Shown here one piece after another: positions 27,405-38,289 of a DNA stretch of 64,000 nucleotides. A model generated the notes under the pieces. That model did not search any database, was not told the DNA's origin, and saw nothing but the letters and a program-made list of their open reading frames with translations. The position numbers were made by a program, and so were the translations under genes. Origin of the DNA: Lanius collurio (taxonomy: Eukaryota; Chordata; Aves; Passeriformes; Laniidae); the NCBI GenBank assembly GCA_020086605.1, contig JACBWW010000008.1, forward strand, positions 8,103,260 through 8,167,259. The letters are read 5' to 3'. Each line of letters starts with the position of its first letter. Positions within the stretch are counted from its first letter, which is position 1.

Positions 27405-28608
27405 ATGATCAGGTGACCCATCTGGTAGATGCGGGAAAGGCTGTGGACATTGTCTATTTGGACTTCAGCAAGGCCTTTGTCACTGTCTCCCACAGCATAC
27501 TCTTGGAAAAGCTGGTAGCCCGTGGCTTGGACAGGTGCACCCTTTGCTGGGTTAAGGATTGGCTGGATGGCCGGGCCCAGGGAGTGGTGATGAATGGTGC
27601 TGCATCCAGCTGGCAGCCAGTCACCAGTGGTGTCCCTCAGGGGTCTGTGCTAGGGCCTCTTTTGTTCAGTATTTTTATTGATGACATGGATAAGGATATT
27701 GAGTCTTTCATTAGTAAATTTGCAGATGACACTAAGATGGGAGCTTATGTCAAGCTATTGGAAGGAAGGAGGGCTCTGCAGAGAGGCTTGGATTGGTTGG
27801 ATGGATGGGCAGAGTCCAACAGGATGAAGTTCAGTAAGTCTAAGCTGAGTTCTGCATTTTGTCCACAAAAATGCCCTACAACATTACGAATTGGGGACAG
27901 TGTGGCTGGACAGTGCCCAGGCAGAAAGGGACCTGGGGGTGCTGGTCGACAGCCGGCTGAACATGAGCCAGCAGTGTGCCCTGGTGGCCAAGAAGGCCAA
28001 TGGTATTCTGGCCTGCATCAGGAACAATGTGGCCAGCAGGAGCAGGGAGGTCATTCTTCCCCTGTACTCGGCACTAGCGAGGCCACACCTTGAGTGCTGT
28101 GTCCAGTTCTGGGCCCCTCAGTTCAGGAAGGCTGTTGAGATGCTTGAGCGTATCCAGAGGAGAACAAGGCTGGTGAGGGGCTTGGAACACAAGCCCTATG
28201 AGGAACGACTGAGGGAGCTGGGGTTGTTTAGCCTGGAGAAAAGGAGACTCCGAGGTGACCTTATTGCTCTCTACAACTGCCTGAAAAGTGGCTGTAGTCA
28301 TGTGGGGATCGGTCTCTTTCTCCAGGCAACAGCTGACAGAACAAGAGGACACAGTCTCAAGCTGCGTCAAGGAAGGTATAGGTTGGATAGTAGGAAAAAG
28401 TTTTTCACTGAAAGAATAATAAAGTACTGGAATAGTCTGCCCATGGAGGTGGTAGAATCACCATTTCTGGATGTGTTTAAAACAAGACTGGACATGGCAC
28501 TTGATGCCATGGTTTAGCTGAGGTATTAGGGCATGAGTTGGACTTGATGACCTTGGAGGTCTCTTCCAACCTTGTTACTCCATGAGTCTGTGTGATTCTG
28601 TGATTCTG
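27405..28608 (+). mobile_element. CR1 (J-like) LINE, 5'-truncated, with reverse-transcriptase core
   Basis: This is the best preserved CR1 in the window. The first frame (27413 on) carries RT motif A (Y-L-D-F-S-K-A-F), the [11 protein letters not shown] motif B and the catalytic F-A-D-D box at about 27718-27729. Near 27893 the frame shifts by one base, and the C-terminal region continues in another frame from 27891 to the stop at 28517, with the family's 'K-A-N-G-I-L-A-C-I' and 'R-P-H-L-E' segments. The 3' UTR has the GGACTTGATGACCTTGGAGG box and ends with repeated GTGATTCTGT units, the CR1 priming tail. A full CR1 is about 4.5 kb, so ORF1 and the endonuclease are missing. The Asp after A-F in motif A is Val here. 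The copy is not functional, but is young compared with its neighbours. Confidence 0.96.
27413..28517 (+). pseudogene. CR1 ORF2 reverse-transcriptase remnant, frameshifted
   Basis: Two overlapping frames together give the palm, thumb and C-terminal part of the CR1 ORF2 protein, whose intact form nicks DNA and copies CR1 RNA at the target. The palm motifs are in the first frame, and the post-RT region of about 200 residues is in the second. The break is one or more single-base indels around 27893. The N-terminal endonuclease and the start of RT are absent because the insertion is 5' truncated. Confidence 0.93.
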
Positions 28609-31600
28609 TAATGTGTATAGCCTTGGGATTTCCACAAAAGATTGACAGTCACAACTTTTTTTTTCATGTGGAATTTGAGTATCTGTGTTACATGGGTGAC
28701 GTTTTTCTAGGGAAGGGAAGACATAAACCTTTTTCTGCCTCTGTTTGGGAAACAATGCTGTGGTAACATGGATGCTAATGGTGCTCATATACAGTCAGTA
28801 AAATTATATGGCATGCTTCCTCCAAGTCTTATAAATAGTTTTGTTTCATGTTCTAAAAGGAGAATTAATATAAGCTGAGTCTTTAAAAGTCTTGAAATAT
28901 TTTAATGTGACTGTCTGAAGACTTAAAGTTACTGTGTACTTCTGGAGTATCAGTCTATGGTATTTTGTACAGAACACCAGGGTGGAATTCTAAAGTGGTT
29001 TTTGGTAGCCACCTCTATGAACTTCTTAATATTTCATTAGATTCAATATTTTCTCTGTTGGATTAGTAATGAAACTAGTTCTCTCCTTTCATTAGTTCAT
29101 TAGTTTAATTTCATCATGGCTAATATTAAGTATTGTGTAGCTGAAGGTTAAACTCTTCATTTAGTTTGAATCTTGAAGCAATATGTTTACTGATTACTAC
29201 TTTGCATCTAGAAATTCTGTAATTTCTGTAAATGAAAAAGCTGAAAGCAGAGAGAAAATGAAGAAGTCCTGGAAGTCTTTGTGTATGAAGCACATGTCTG
29301 AAAGGCAGAGAGGTTATCTGTTCTTCTGTCTTTTCATAAAAATTTGAACTCTGCAAATCAGTCCTTTTTGTAATGGTGTATGCTCAAGCATGTATATGTG
29401 TATGTTCTTAAACATTTGCTTTACTGGCTGTTAAGTGCATTGTTTTATCTTACATCTGTATTTTTTAATTCTTTCTGATGCTGAGATTAGGAAAGATGCT
29501 CAAAATCTGAATGAGAAGGAGCTGTAATCTAAGACACTATCTTCTGTGTTTTCTCATTTATTTATTTTTTATGAAAGGTGACAAATATAACTAGGATAAT
29601 AACCTTCCTTTTGTGTCATATCTTCAGTCCATTTCTTTTTGATGACTTTTGACTGTTCATTTGGAAGACAAACTATGAGTAGTGCCAGCAGTTGGTTATT
29701 TCATCAATTTAACCTTCTGTAATACTTCTTTCTCTGATTTGTCTTGCTCATTTATGAAGGTAGATACAACAGATTGTTTCAGAAACTGTGTCATGTTCAT
29801 AAGCAGTGAGAGAGATAATTGAGCATATGTATGAACCAGTAGTATGCAGGAAGTTCTTTAGCAGGATGAAGCTGCTCCACTATATGGGTGGAAAGAAAAA
29901 TTGCTAAATATGGCATCAATCTATAACACTGGAGTGGACTTGCATGCCCTATCCTTGTCACAATGTACTATTGGTATATATGGTATATAAGTTGCAGAGA
30001 TATTTCCACAGCTGTATAGAGTAGAGTTCAGATTTATTTTCTCTTATACCTTGTATGAAAATTATGTTCATTTGGGTGGGTAGCACATACTCTCACTTTC
30101 TTACTGAGAACTGACAAAAAGAGGCTGCAGTAGAAGAAGAAGGTTACACAATGTCATTGTATGCACATTGTATTATACAATGCCTATTCATATGCAATTA
30201 AAAATTAGATTAGAAATTAACACCTTGTTGCTAAGGCCAGCATATGTGTAAGAAAAAACTCACAGTTAGTTTTTCGTTAATATCGTCAGCCCAAAAAACA
30301 TGAGTGAGGACTTAGATTTGAAAAATTCTTGCTGAAATGTTTCCTGAGAAGAACATAAACCCAGTGAAGAATATATGGAAAATACATAATGCATTTTAAT
30401 CTATTCTAGTACTCTGTAACAGAGTTGTAAGAGGATGAACTACAGGCCTAACGGGGATTTTTTTATTATCATATTCTTGTAGCTAAGACATTTGAGTGCC
30501 AGGTTGCCTGGGCAAAACAGTGTGAACGAAAGCTCTGGGTATGGGAGCTGCACCACTTCAAAGTGCAGAGAGAAAATCTTAGAAGTCAAAAATGAGAAAG
30601 GAGTGCATGCGTACTGGTTAATGCTTTGTTCAGTCTCCGATTGTTGGGTTGTTTAATGTTTAGGCCTAGGTTTCACAATGGAAATCTTTTGTTGATCTCA
30701 GCTGTATTTCACCAGATCAAATACAGGGTCTGTGGGGATATGAACTTTCTGCTTCTCAGTTCTCATTCGAAGGAGATTGAGGGAGAGGTTCTCTGAAGCA
30801 CCTGAAATGCCACTTCAAGTGGCCCTACTAAGCCACTAATTTCTTCTAAGTACAGATAAATCTATAGTAGTTAATGAAGTCTGAAAAGAAAAACATACTA
30901 TGAACCGTGCTGTCTGGCTGATGGTTTTATGATTTTATTTGGTATCAAACTTGCTTGTCAACATTATGACATTAGTTCAGTATCCAGAAGTGTACCAGTT
31001 GGTACTTTCCTTAGTTAGAAAATTTCAACAATAGAATGAGTACTTGTAGGTTATTGTTGCCTTTTAACTATTTTTTTTTCCCAGAGTTTATGACATTACT
31101 TTTACTTTTTCTCTGAGTGTAGTAAAACATGTAGTATATTACAAAGATACTTTGTAGGTGTCATCTTTTTTCCAAAAGAAGACCTGTGGACAACCATGCA
31201 CAATTATGCCATATCTTAGTATGGGAAATGCATAGTGCTTCTGTTGCTTCAGGAAGTTTTTGTCTTTTATTACCAAATAATTTTATAATGCCAACTACTT
31301 TTGAAAAATAACCATTTCAGCTCTTCATCTCTTCCTCTAATACAATTGTATTGCCATCAGCTACATTATAATAAAGTGCAGTCAGGCTAAACTAGCTGCA
31401 GCTGGATTATTGTCCTGTGTGTACTGCAAATTCAATGTCTCAGTCAGTCATGCTTCAATCTGATTAGCCAACAAGTATATTGGATAGTTTTGAAACAAAG
31501 CTATTAAGTGAAAAGAAAAAGAAAAGCCATAAAAGAAGAAATTGCAGGGAACAGAGAAAAAAATGCATTGTAATACTGAATTTGACCTGTTAGCTCCAAA

Positions 31601-32032
31601 CTTGCAAATATCTTTCTAGTTTTATTTTAGTATCTGTGATATTTGGTATACTTCAACCATGCCTGGTCCTAAAGGAGAGGAATAACCTGAATTTTTCACC
31701 ATTTTCCTGCTGAAAAAGATGCAGAAAGGGCAAAATTTTTCAGAAGATAAGATGCCTCTTTAGATATGAGCAATGGTAATATGTCTGTGTCATGTGCTTA
31801 GCAGTGGAGCTGTAGAACCATTCTTGTTGCTAGGTCATCCACATACCTCCTAGCTCTGTGAGGGAGCAAGCCACAAACAGATGCAGCCTCTGACAGTAAC
31901 TGTGGTCTTAAAACTCAGCTGCTCATGGTAGAGTCTAGGTGCTCTTGGTAGTTGTGCTTTTTCATAAAACTGCTGGGAGCATCTGCTTGAAAGCTGATTT
32001 TGGAGCCCCTTTCCCTGGGAATGTCTGATGAG
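28609..32032. other. Non-coding sequence, no gene seen
   Basis: No element or exon is recognised. The minus-strand frame at 28477-28788 overlaps the CR1 tail and is chance. The block near 31370-31490 is of higher complexity and could be constrained, but this cannot be tested here. Confidence 0.5.
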
Positions 32033-32037
32033 TATGT

Positions 32038-32555
32038 TGTTGGCATTTTCCAGAGCATGACAAACGGGACAGGGACAAGTGTTCCAGGTGCCTTTTTATT
32101 TTTTTTATCCGTCTCACATGCAGAGACAGAGATGGTACAGAGCTCACACTTTCCCAACGACATCCAAAGATTTCCTAGTTGCAAAGCATTCTTAAAAGCT
32201 TTTTGGCCAATGGCGGGCTTCTAAAAGTGACAGACATCTGTCTTAACCAATCTGTAATAGCAAATGTACTCCGGTTACACACAATGCTGGTTTGTTATGC
32301 CTTTCTAACAATAAACACTAGTTCATTATTAAATGTACCTGTCTTGCTAAGCGTATTTTATTTTGCAACTTCAAAATCTATTTAGGCCAGGCCCAGAGAC
32401 TTTTAACTATTGTCTTTAGTGTCCTTGCTGCTTGTAATTGTATTTTCTTCTTGTTTTCCCAGACAAGGCTGATCCCTAAATGCTTCTGCTTTAATTCTGA
32501 AACCTCCTTTTATTTCTCATACCTAAGAGCCTTTCACCTTTTGTGTTTCCCCACA
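32038..32555 (-). repeat. 3' LTR of the endogenous retrovirus
   Basis: A 518-base LTR read on the minus strand, beginning TGTGGGGAAACACAAAAGG directly after the polypurine tract. On the minus strand an AATAAA signal lies at 32100-32095, about 60 bases before the LTR end, which fits a poly(A) signal before a short R-U5. A CCAAT motif appears on the minus strand near 32210, in the U3 part. The lower boundary rests on the TG start and the matching TATGT duplication. Confidence 0.78.
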
Positions 32556-32567
32556 ATTTCCCCTCTC
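32556..32567 (-). promoter_or_regulatory. Retroviral polypurine tract
   Basis: On the minus strand GAGAGGGGAAAT directly precedes the LTR start TGTGGGG. Retroviruses prime plus-strand DNA at such a tract, and its position fixes the 3' LTR boundary. Confidence 0.8.
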
Positions 32568-32900
32568 AGTACAACCATAACAAATCCTTTTTACTTTGTT
32601 GCTTATTGACTACCTTGCTCCTCTACGAGAAAGCACTTCTTCTGCTTGCTGTAAGCAGTGCTATTTTACACCACAGCAGTTTTAATGCTGTGAAAGATCA
32701 GGTCTATTTCAAGAACGTAGGTCAAATCCAGCATTAGTTGTTTTGAATTGTTTGAATAAATCTCGTCCGTTCCAAGGCCTTAGTTCAAAGCCTTCATCTA
32801 TAACTGCCTTTGTAAGATTCTGAGAGCTTTCTGTGATCCCTTTTCTTACATCATTTCCTTGTATGACAAAAATTTCTGTAACAGATTTGTCTATCACTCG
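32568..32900 (-). other. Retroviral sequence between env stop and polypurine tract
   Basis: About 330 bases downstream of env inside the retroviral remnant. A 62-codon frame (32709-32897) has no recognised product. It may be untranslated 3' sequence or a decayed accessory region. Confidence 0.5.
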
Positions 32901-33144
32901 TCACACACACTGAAGTATACAAGACACAGCTATCAATATCAGTACCGCAATCATCAACACATATAAACCTGTCTTGCAAAGCTCCTTCAACCAAGGTGCA
33001 GAGCTCAATCTCTCAAACAAGCTGACTAGCCGTGATCCACTGTCTCTTTGAATTTGAGACATTGGATCCTTCAGCTTTTGTGTACTTTTGTGAATGGATT
33101 CAGAGTGATCAGACAAGTTCATACAACACAATCCTTCAAACTTG
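32901..33144 (-). pseudogene. env: Retroviral env transmembrane-subunit remnant (C-terminal part)
   Basis: Read on the minus strand, the frame runs from the LTR junction to a stop at 32901. It shows a Cys-Cys pair followed by an N-L-S glycosylation-type triplet and a helical stretch ending in W-L-K-E-L, then a hydrophobic span of about 19 residues (V, L, I, A rich) and a short C-I-L-Q-C-V tail. This order, disulfide motif then membrane anchor then very short cytoplasmic tail, is that of a retroviral TM protein, which fuses virus and cell membranes. The surface subunit, cleavage site and fusion peptide are missing, so the fragment is a fossil. About 76 codons stay open, presumably by chance or youth. 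Confidence 0.8.
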
Positions 33145-33215
33145 TCTGCTTTAATTCTGAAGCCTGCTTTTATTTCTCACACCTAAGAGCCTTTCACCTT
33201 TTGTGTTTCCCCACA
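33145..33215 (-). repeat. Truncated 5' LTR of the endogenous retrovirus
   Basis: Only the first 71 bases of U3 remain, 68 of them identical to 32485-32555. The right end CCCCACA is followed by the TATGT duplication. The break at 33145 joins env sequence directly, the scar of a large internal deletion. Confidence 0.85.
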
Positions 33216-33220
33216 TATGT

Positions 33221-33510
33221 GGTGTATGGCACAGTGGTTCTGTGAATGTTTTTATATGTCGCTCACATGCTCATAGATTTAGCCTCTTCAAAGAGGTGGT
33301 AGCTGCACAGCTCCAGTGTTGTTCAAGTAATGAAACAGAGAGCCAAAGAAGATTAATAAACTGTGTATGGAAATACTCTACAACTAATGATTTTTTCTTT
33401 TACTTTTTGTTATTTTGAGGCAAAAAACTAAAACGAAAATCAGTCTGTAAATGTTTTTGCATAGCCACAGTAACTGTATTGTTCTTAAACCAGATTTTGG
33501 AGGAAACAAC
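33221..33510. other. Spacer between the retroviral remnant and CR1
   Basis: About 290 bases of unique sequence without a recognised feature. Confidence 0.5.
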
Positions 33511-34500
33511 AGAGTCATAGAATCTAAAAAAAATTATGTTGGAAAAGACCTTTGAGTCCAGCTGTTAATGTAGCAACAAGTCCACCATTAAACCATGTTT
33601 GTGTGTCTTTTAAATATCTCCTGGGCTAGCAACTTCCCAAGGAAGACTGTTCCATGCTTGGCTACCTGTTCAGTGAAGAAATTTTTCTAATGTCTTTTCT
33701 TAACCTCACTTGGCACAACTCAAGGCAGTTTACTCTTGTTCTGTTGAGAAGAGCCTGATCCCCCACCTGGATACAGCCTCCTTTCAGGCAATTGTAGAGA
33801 GTGATATGGTCTCTCTTGAGCCTCCTTTTCTCCAGGCTAAACATTCCCTGCTCCCTCAGTTGCTTCTCACAGCACTTGTGCACAAGACCCTTCAACATCT
33901 CCATTGCCCTTCTCTGGACACACTCCAGCACCTCCATGTCCTTCTTGTAGTGAGGAGTCCAGAACTGAACACAGGATTTGAGGTGTGACCTCATGAGTGC
34001 TGAGTACATGAGGACAATCCCTGCCCTCGTCCTGCTGGCCACACTGTTGCTGATACAGGCCAGGATGCCATTGGCCTTCTTGGCCACCTGGGCACACCTT
34101 GGCTCATGTTCAGCTGCTGTCACCAGCACCCCCAGGTCCTTTTCCTGTGGGCAGCTTTGCAGCCACTCTGCCCCAGCCTGTGGCACTGCCTGGGGTTGTT
34201 GTGACCCAAGGGCAGGACCTGGTACTGGACCTTGTAGAACCTCACACCACTGACCTCGGCCCAAGGATCCAGCCTGTCCAGAGCCCTCTGCAGAGCCTTC
34301 CTACTCTCCCTCAGAGGATCAACAGTCAACAATTGCACCCTACTTGGTGTTGTTTGTGGATTTACTAATGGTGCACTCAACCCCTTCATCCACATCACCA
34401 GTAAAGACATCAAATAGGTCTTGCCAAATACTGATCTCTGAAGGACACCGCTAATGAGTGGTCTGCTTATTCCAGAACCCTTAGTGCGGATTTCACCTTG
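33511..34500 (-). mobile_element. Long CR1 LINE copy, minus orientation
   Basis: On the + strand it opens with AGAGTCATAGAATCT, the reverse of a CR1 tail, and runs through the 3' UTR and the post-RT region to a decayed motif B (reverse complement of S-G-V-x-Q-x-S) near 34450. Broken frames at 33662-34264 and 34120-34413 on the minus strand show the family segments 'K-A-N-G-I-L-A-C-I' and 'L-D-R-L-D'. Motif C lies in the more decayed part. It is older than the copy at 27.4 kb, judged by more frame breaks and substitutions, and is of a different CR1 subfamily by its tail. Confidence 0.94.
33662..34413 (-). pseudogene. CR1 ORF2 C-terminal remnant, frameshifted
   Basis: Two minus-strand frames overlap between 34120 and 34264 and together cover the region just after the reverse-transcriptase active site to near the protein's end. 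At least one frameshift and several substitutions make it non-functional. It matches the second half of the 27.4 kb copy segment by segment (for example Y-S-A-L, then Q-F-W, then F-S-L-E-K-R-R-L). Confidence 0.88.
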
Positions 34501-34630
34501 TTTCTCTTCTAAGGATGAAAAAAGAATAAAATAACAGAGTAGCCAAGATATTTAGTTATCTCCTCTTTTTTTTAAAGCTATTGCTCTTTTTCCCCCTCTC
34601 TGTCTCTGTCTTACTGTCTTCTTCAGCATT

Positions 34631-34748
34631 TGGTTTGTTTATTTATTCCTTTGTTACATTTTTGTTCACTTGATTTGGGTTTTTTTTGATTGTTTTTCTG
34701 TTTGTTTGGGCTTTTTTGTTTTTTGGGGTTTTTTTTTGTAGGTTTGTT
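34631..34748 (+). repeat. T/G-rich low-complexity tract
   Basis: Units such as GTTTGTTTGGG and TTTTTTGTTTTTTGGGG make up about 120 bases. The minus-strand open frame over it, rich in Lys, Asn and Pro, is a composition artefact. Confidence 0.85.
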
Positions 34749-37700
34749 CATTTTTATTTTAGCAACTGTCAGAATAGAGTTTACTTTCTTTAATTTCGCA
34801 CAGGGACAAAGTCGGAGCAGGACTGTTTCAGAGTTACTGTAATTTACAGGAGTCAAAAGCGGGGAATTGGCAAAGTTTGTATTTGTTTGGACAAGAAGTC
34901 AGTCTTAGTAGAAGGTATTTCATTTATCTTCTCAATATCTGTAGCTTTGTAACATGGTTTAAATTATTTCCATAGATTCTCAACAGTATATAGCTTTAAT
35001 ATCCAGCAACAGATAACATGGTATTCTTTTCTCAACTAGCAGGATTGTTTCCAGCTCAGCATTACAGCTATTGCCAGCACAAAGTTTGTTTCTCAAGCCA
35101 TTATTGGAAGACACAAAGTTAAGAGGTTAGGCAATGTTCTAGTTAATTGTTTCTGGATCATGTGTAAGAGAAGTTCTTACGACCTGCAGAAGTGACTAAG
35201 ATGGCAGAAGTTTGTAAGCATTGAGACACCTGTCTGCTTAAAATTGGTATTTTAATCCATAATTTAGAATGGAACTGATCAGGCTAGGCAAGGTTTTCTG
35301 TGTATGGTTTAAGATTGCATATGAACCTAAGTATTTTTGTAAGTAAAGAGGCAAGAACCTTTAAACAACTTTCTATATGAGAAAAACATCCCAGTGGTGT
35401 GATTTCAAGGTACTTTACTGTTGTTGAGATGATTTATTCACTAAACAATTCGATGTATTTTTTCAGTTGCCACAAATCCACTCTGTTTTTCATAGTAACA
35501 GAGGAATCCTTGTTGAAGTCTAACATAGAATTACTATGTAGAGTCAGATTGATTTAAATTGTTTCATAAAGGCAAAATTCCACCTATCAGTGCAACGCAT
35601 TTGTGCTTTTATAGTGATGTTGTTCAAACGCTTGCATGACATCATAAACCTATTGTTATGAAGGGAAGCTCACTCATCTTGGAATAACTGTAACAGAGAA
35701 ATTCAGTAATGATACAGACAAGCATTAGAGCATATTGTTGTCCAGAGACTGGTAAGACTAAACTTTTGAACACTCAGCACAGCTGTCCTTTAAATTTCCT
35801 TAATCATATGTTTGCATTTTGAATTTTTAAAGAATAAAAGCATAATGAAACATGGAACTTTTCCAACAGGTCAACTAGGAAAACATTTCTCATGTTTAAA
35901 CAATAAAAGAGCAAGCAAAATGTAGAACTTCTGCTTCTGCCAGTTGCCCTCATCGCTTTGGAAAATACATTTAATTCTCTTTAAAAGATATTGTTTTACC
36001 CAGAAGTATTTCTGAATTGATTTTGATTAAAGAGCTTATGAGAATTAATTTTATGCATTATTTTCTGTTTTTTCTAGTAATGATTCAGCTGTCAGTTTCT
36101 TGCACCAGAACTTGTCCATGAAATTTGTTTATTTTCTTTTTTAAGTAAGGATCATGGTTGATATGCAAATTTAGGAAGTATTCGCACTTTTTTCATCACT
36201 AATTCTAGTAATATTATTTTAAATTTGTTTTTTGTATTTCTTCTCTTGCGTTTGCATGGTATTAGAAATCTGTGTCTTGGATGTAATTCAGGATTGTGGA
36301 TGTGATGAATGAAGTGTAGAAACAGAATTTCAGCGCTGCCTTCTATTTTAATCTTCACTGCCATGTATTCTTAGAGAAACATTATTGTTTCATTGTTTGT
36401 TTCTTTTTAATGTGAGGTGTATCTAGGTACTTTCCTATGGGGAAATATAGGGGATTTCTATGGGAAATCCTTGAGACAAACCAGAGATGACCATCAGCTA
36501 AAATCCAATCTCTGAACAATTTAAGACTTTGGAAAAGCTGAACTGGAAATCCTGTTTGTAGCCCAAATGAGCTCTTACACCTTTATAATACCTTTCTTTG
36601 TAAGTTTAGTAAGTTACTGTTTGCTTCATTATTTTTCTCAATGTGGCTTCCTGCATCTGTTATGAGTTCTTTTTTGTCCATGTTCAAGTCTTTTGACAAC
36701 TCTTCCCTGCTGAGCTGAATTTTTGTGTTACCAAGCATTTAAATGCACATTCAGGCATGGAAAAACAAGCAGATTAAAAAAAAAAATTAGTGTATACTTT
36801 TCTTCTTTTAGTGGTTTCTAAAATTTGTCTCCAGGTATGCATTTCTTATAACTGTCTTGGAGCAGGAATTATCTTATGAGTACGATGATAGCACCTAAAA
36901 GATTATTTTTGCTGCTAAAGTAAACAGACTGCAGGGAAGCATTTTGGTGTTCAGATATTTCATTCACCCAGTTGATCCTTTTGAGGATAATTGGTTCACA
37001 TGCCTATGCCCTGGTACTATCATCTACTCTGCTCCTGCTGTGGAGAATTCTCTTTTGTCTCTGCTTTGAACACTCTGGAGAGCTGCACATCTGCACTTTT
37101 ACTGATCCTATTAATAGACACCACTAATCAGGGAAAATCTATCCTCTTACTTACTTATGTGTTATTGTAAGATGTATTACCTAGTTTCGTAGATAGCTCT
37201 TTTAGAGATACTGGAAGAGTCATTTTTGATTATTTAATACAGCAGTTATGCAGCACTTCACCTAAAATAAAAACAGCTTTTATTAAAGTTTCATAGAGAG
37301 AGATTTTTTCTGAAGAACTGTTGACCTCTGTGTAGCTATTGTGAACTTCTGCCAAGGAGAAGCCCCATCTTTCTGCCCTGGTGCAGTGTGAATGTTGTAA
37401 TAAGGGCTACTAAGAGAGTAGCTCAGTCAGGATTAGTTCTGCAAGGTAAGTATTGGTCCTCTGATGACAACAAGGCTAGTGTAACGTGGTGCTGCAAGTG
37501 CTGTTTGTATTTTCACTGTCTTTGTTACCACTCTCTGGATATAACAAACCATCGTCAGGAGGAAACAGAAAAGGAAAAGAGCTACATCATTTAAGAATTA
37601 ACAATGCTTTAGATGAGCCTTTCACTTTGGAACTGCTGAGATTGCTTGGTGTGGAAGATGATAGTTGTCTTGATAAGTTCATGTAGTCCTTTTAAAGAAT

Positions 37701-38267
37701 TCCATCTTCATGTCAGTTTTCACAAATAAACCAAGTACAGACCTACATACCACATGATATGATCTCAGTGTTGGTACAATTGTCAGTAGCAGGGTCTGAA
37801 GGTTTGTTTTCCTTGTGGATGAAACTAAGGCTGACTTTTGTAGAGAACCTTGATAGCACCTGAATATCTCTTGGCTTGCTTCTCTCTGTATGTTACCAGC
37901 CCATCACCTGTGTGCCTCCATTAGCAGTGTATCTTCAACTCACTTGAAAGAAAAATAACTCAACTGCCATCCTTATTCAAGTACTTCTGTTTCCTTGAGC
38001 TAAAATACTGAAAGTTTGCTTGAACGCCTAAGCAGGTAAAGAGAGAGATCAAACAACAAGCAAAGGGTCTCCTGGAAACCTAGGTGTATTTATCAGGTTA
38101 GCTAAAGCCATGACTCTCAGAAATTTCAAAGAAAGGGAATACTGAGGGCTTTCTTTGTATGACCTGAGTGATAATGAATATTACCTTCAAAGAAGAGACA
38201 ATGAGTGCAGTATTTCCAAGTGGCTATGTGAGCATTTAGAATGAGATAATGGGATGAGGTTTTACTT

Positions 38268-38289
38268 AAAAAAAAAAAAAAGGGGGGGG
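38268..38289 (+). repeat. A14-G8 homopurine junction
   Basis: Fourteen A are followed directly by eight G. A similar A10-G10 tract lies at 49670-49689. Confidence 0.95.

Larger units (their letters stand above)
32033..33220 (-). mobile_element. Internally deleted endogenous retrovirus with 5-bp target duplication
   Basis: In minus orientation the order is: truncated 5' LTR (33215 down to 33145), env transmembrane remnant, polypurine tract (32567-32556), and 3' LTR (32555 down to 32038). The element is bounded by TATGT on both sides (32033-32037 and 33216-33220), a 5-bp target duplication. The first 71 bases of the two LTRs match with three differences. LTR ends are TGTGGGG... and ...CAACA, so they start TG and end CA. 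gag, pol and most of env are gone, replaced by a direct LTR-to-env junction near 33145. The retroviral class is not assigned; the env fragment is only broadly retrovirus-like. Confidence 0.85.

Noticed and set aside
28074..28370. 98-codon minus-strand frame inside the CR1 at 27.4 kb
   Set aside because: It is the antisense shadow of the CR1 ORF2 C-terminal region.
34099..34368. Plus-strand frames of about 90 codons inside the CR1 at 33.5 kb
   Set aside because: Antisense shadows of minus-strand CR1 ORF2; no independent support.
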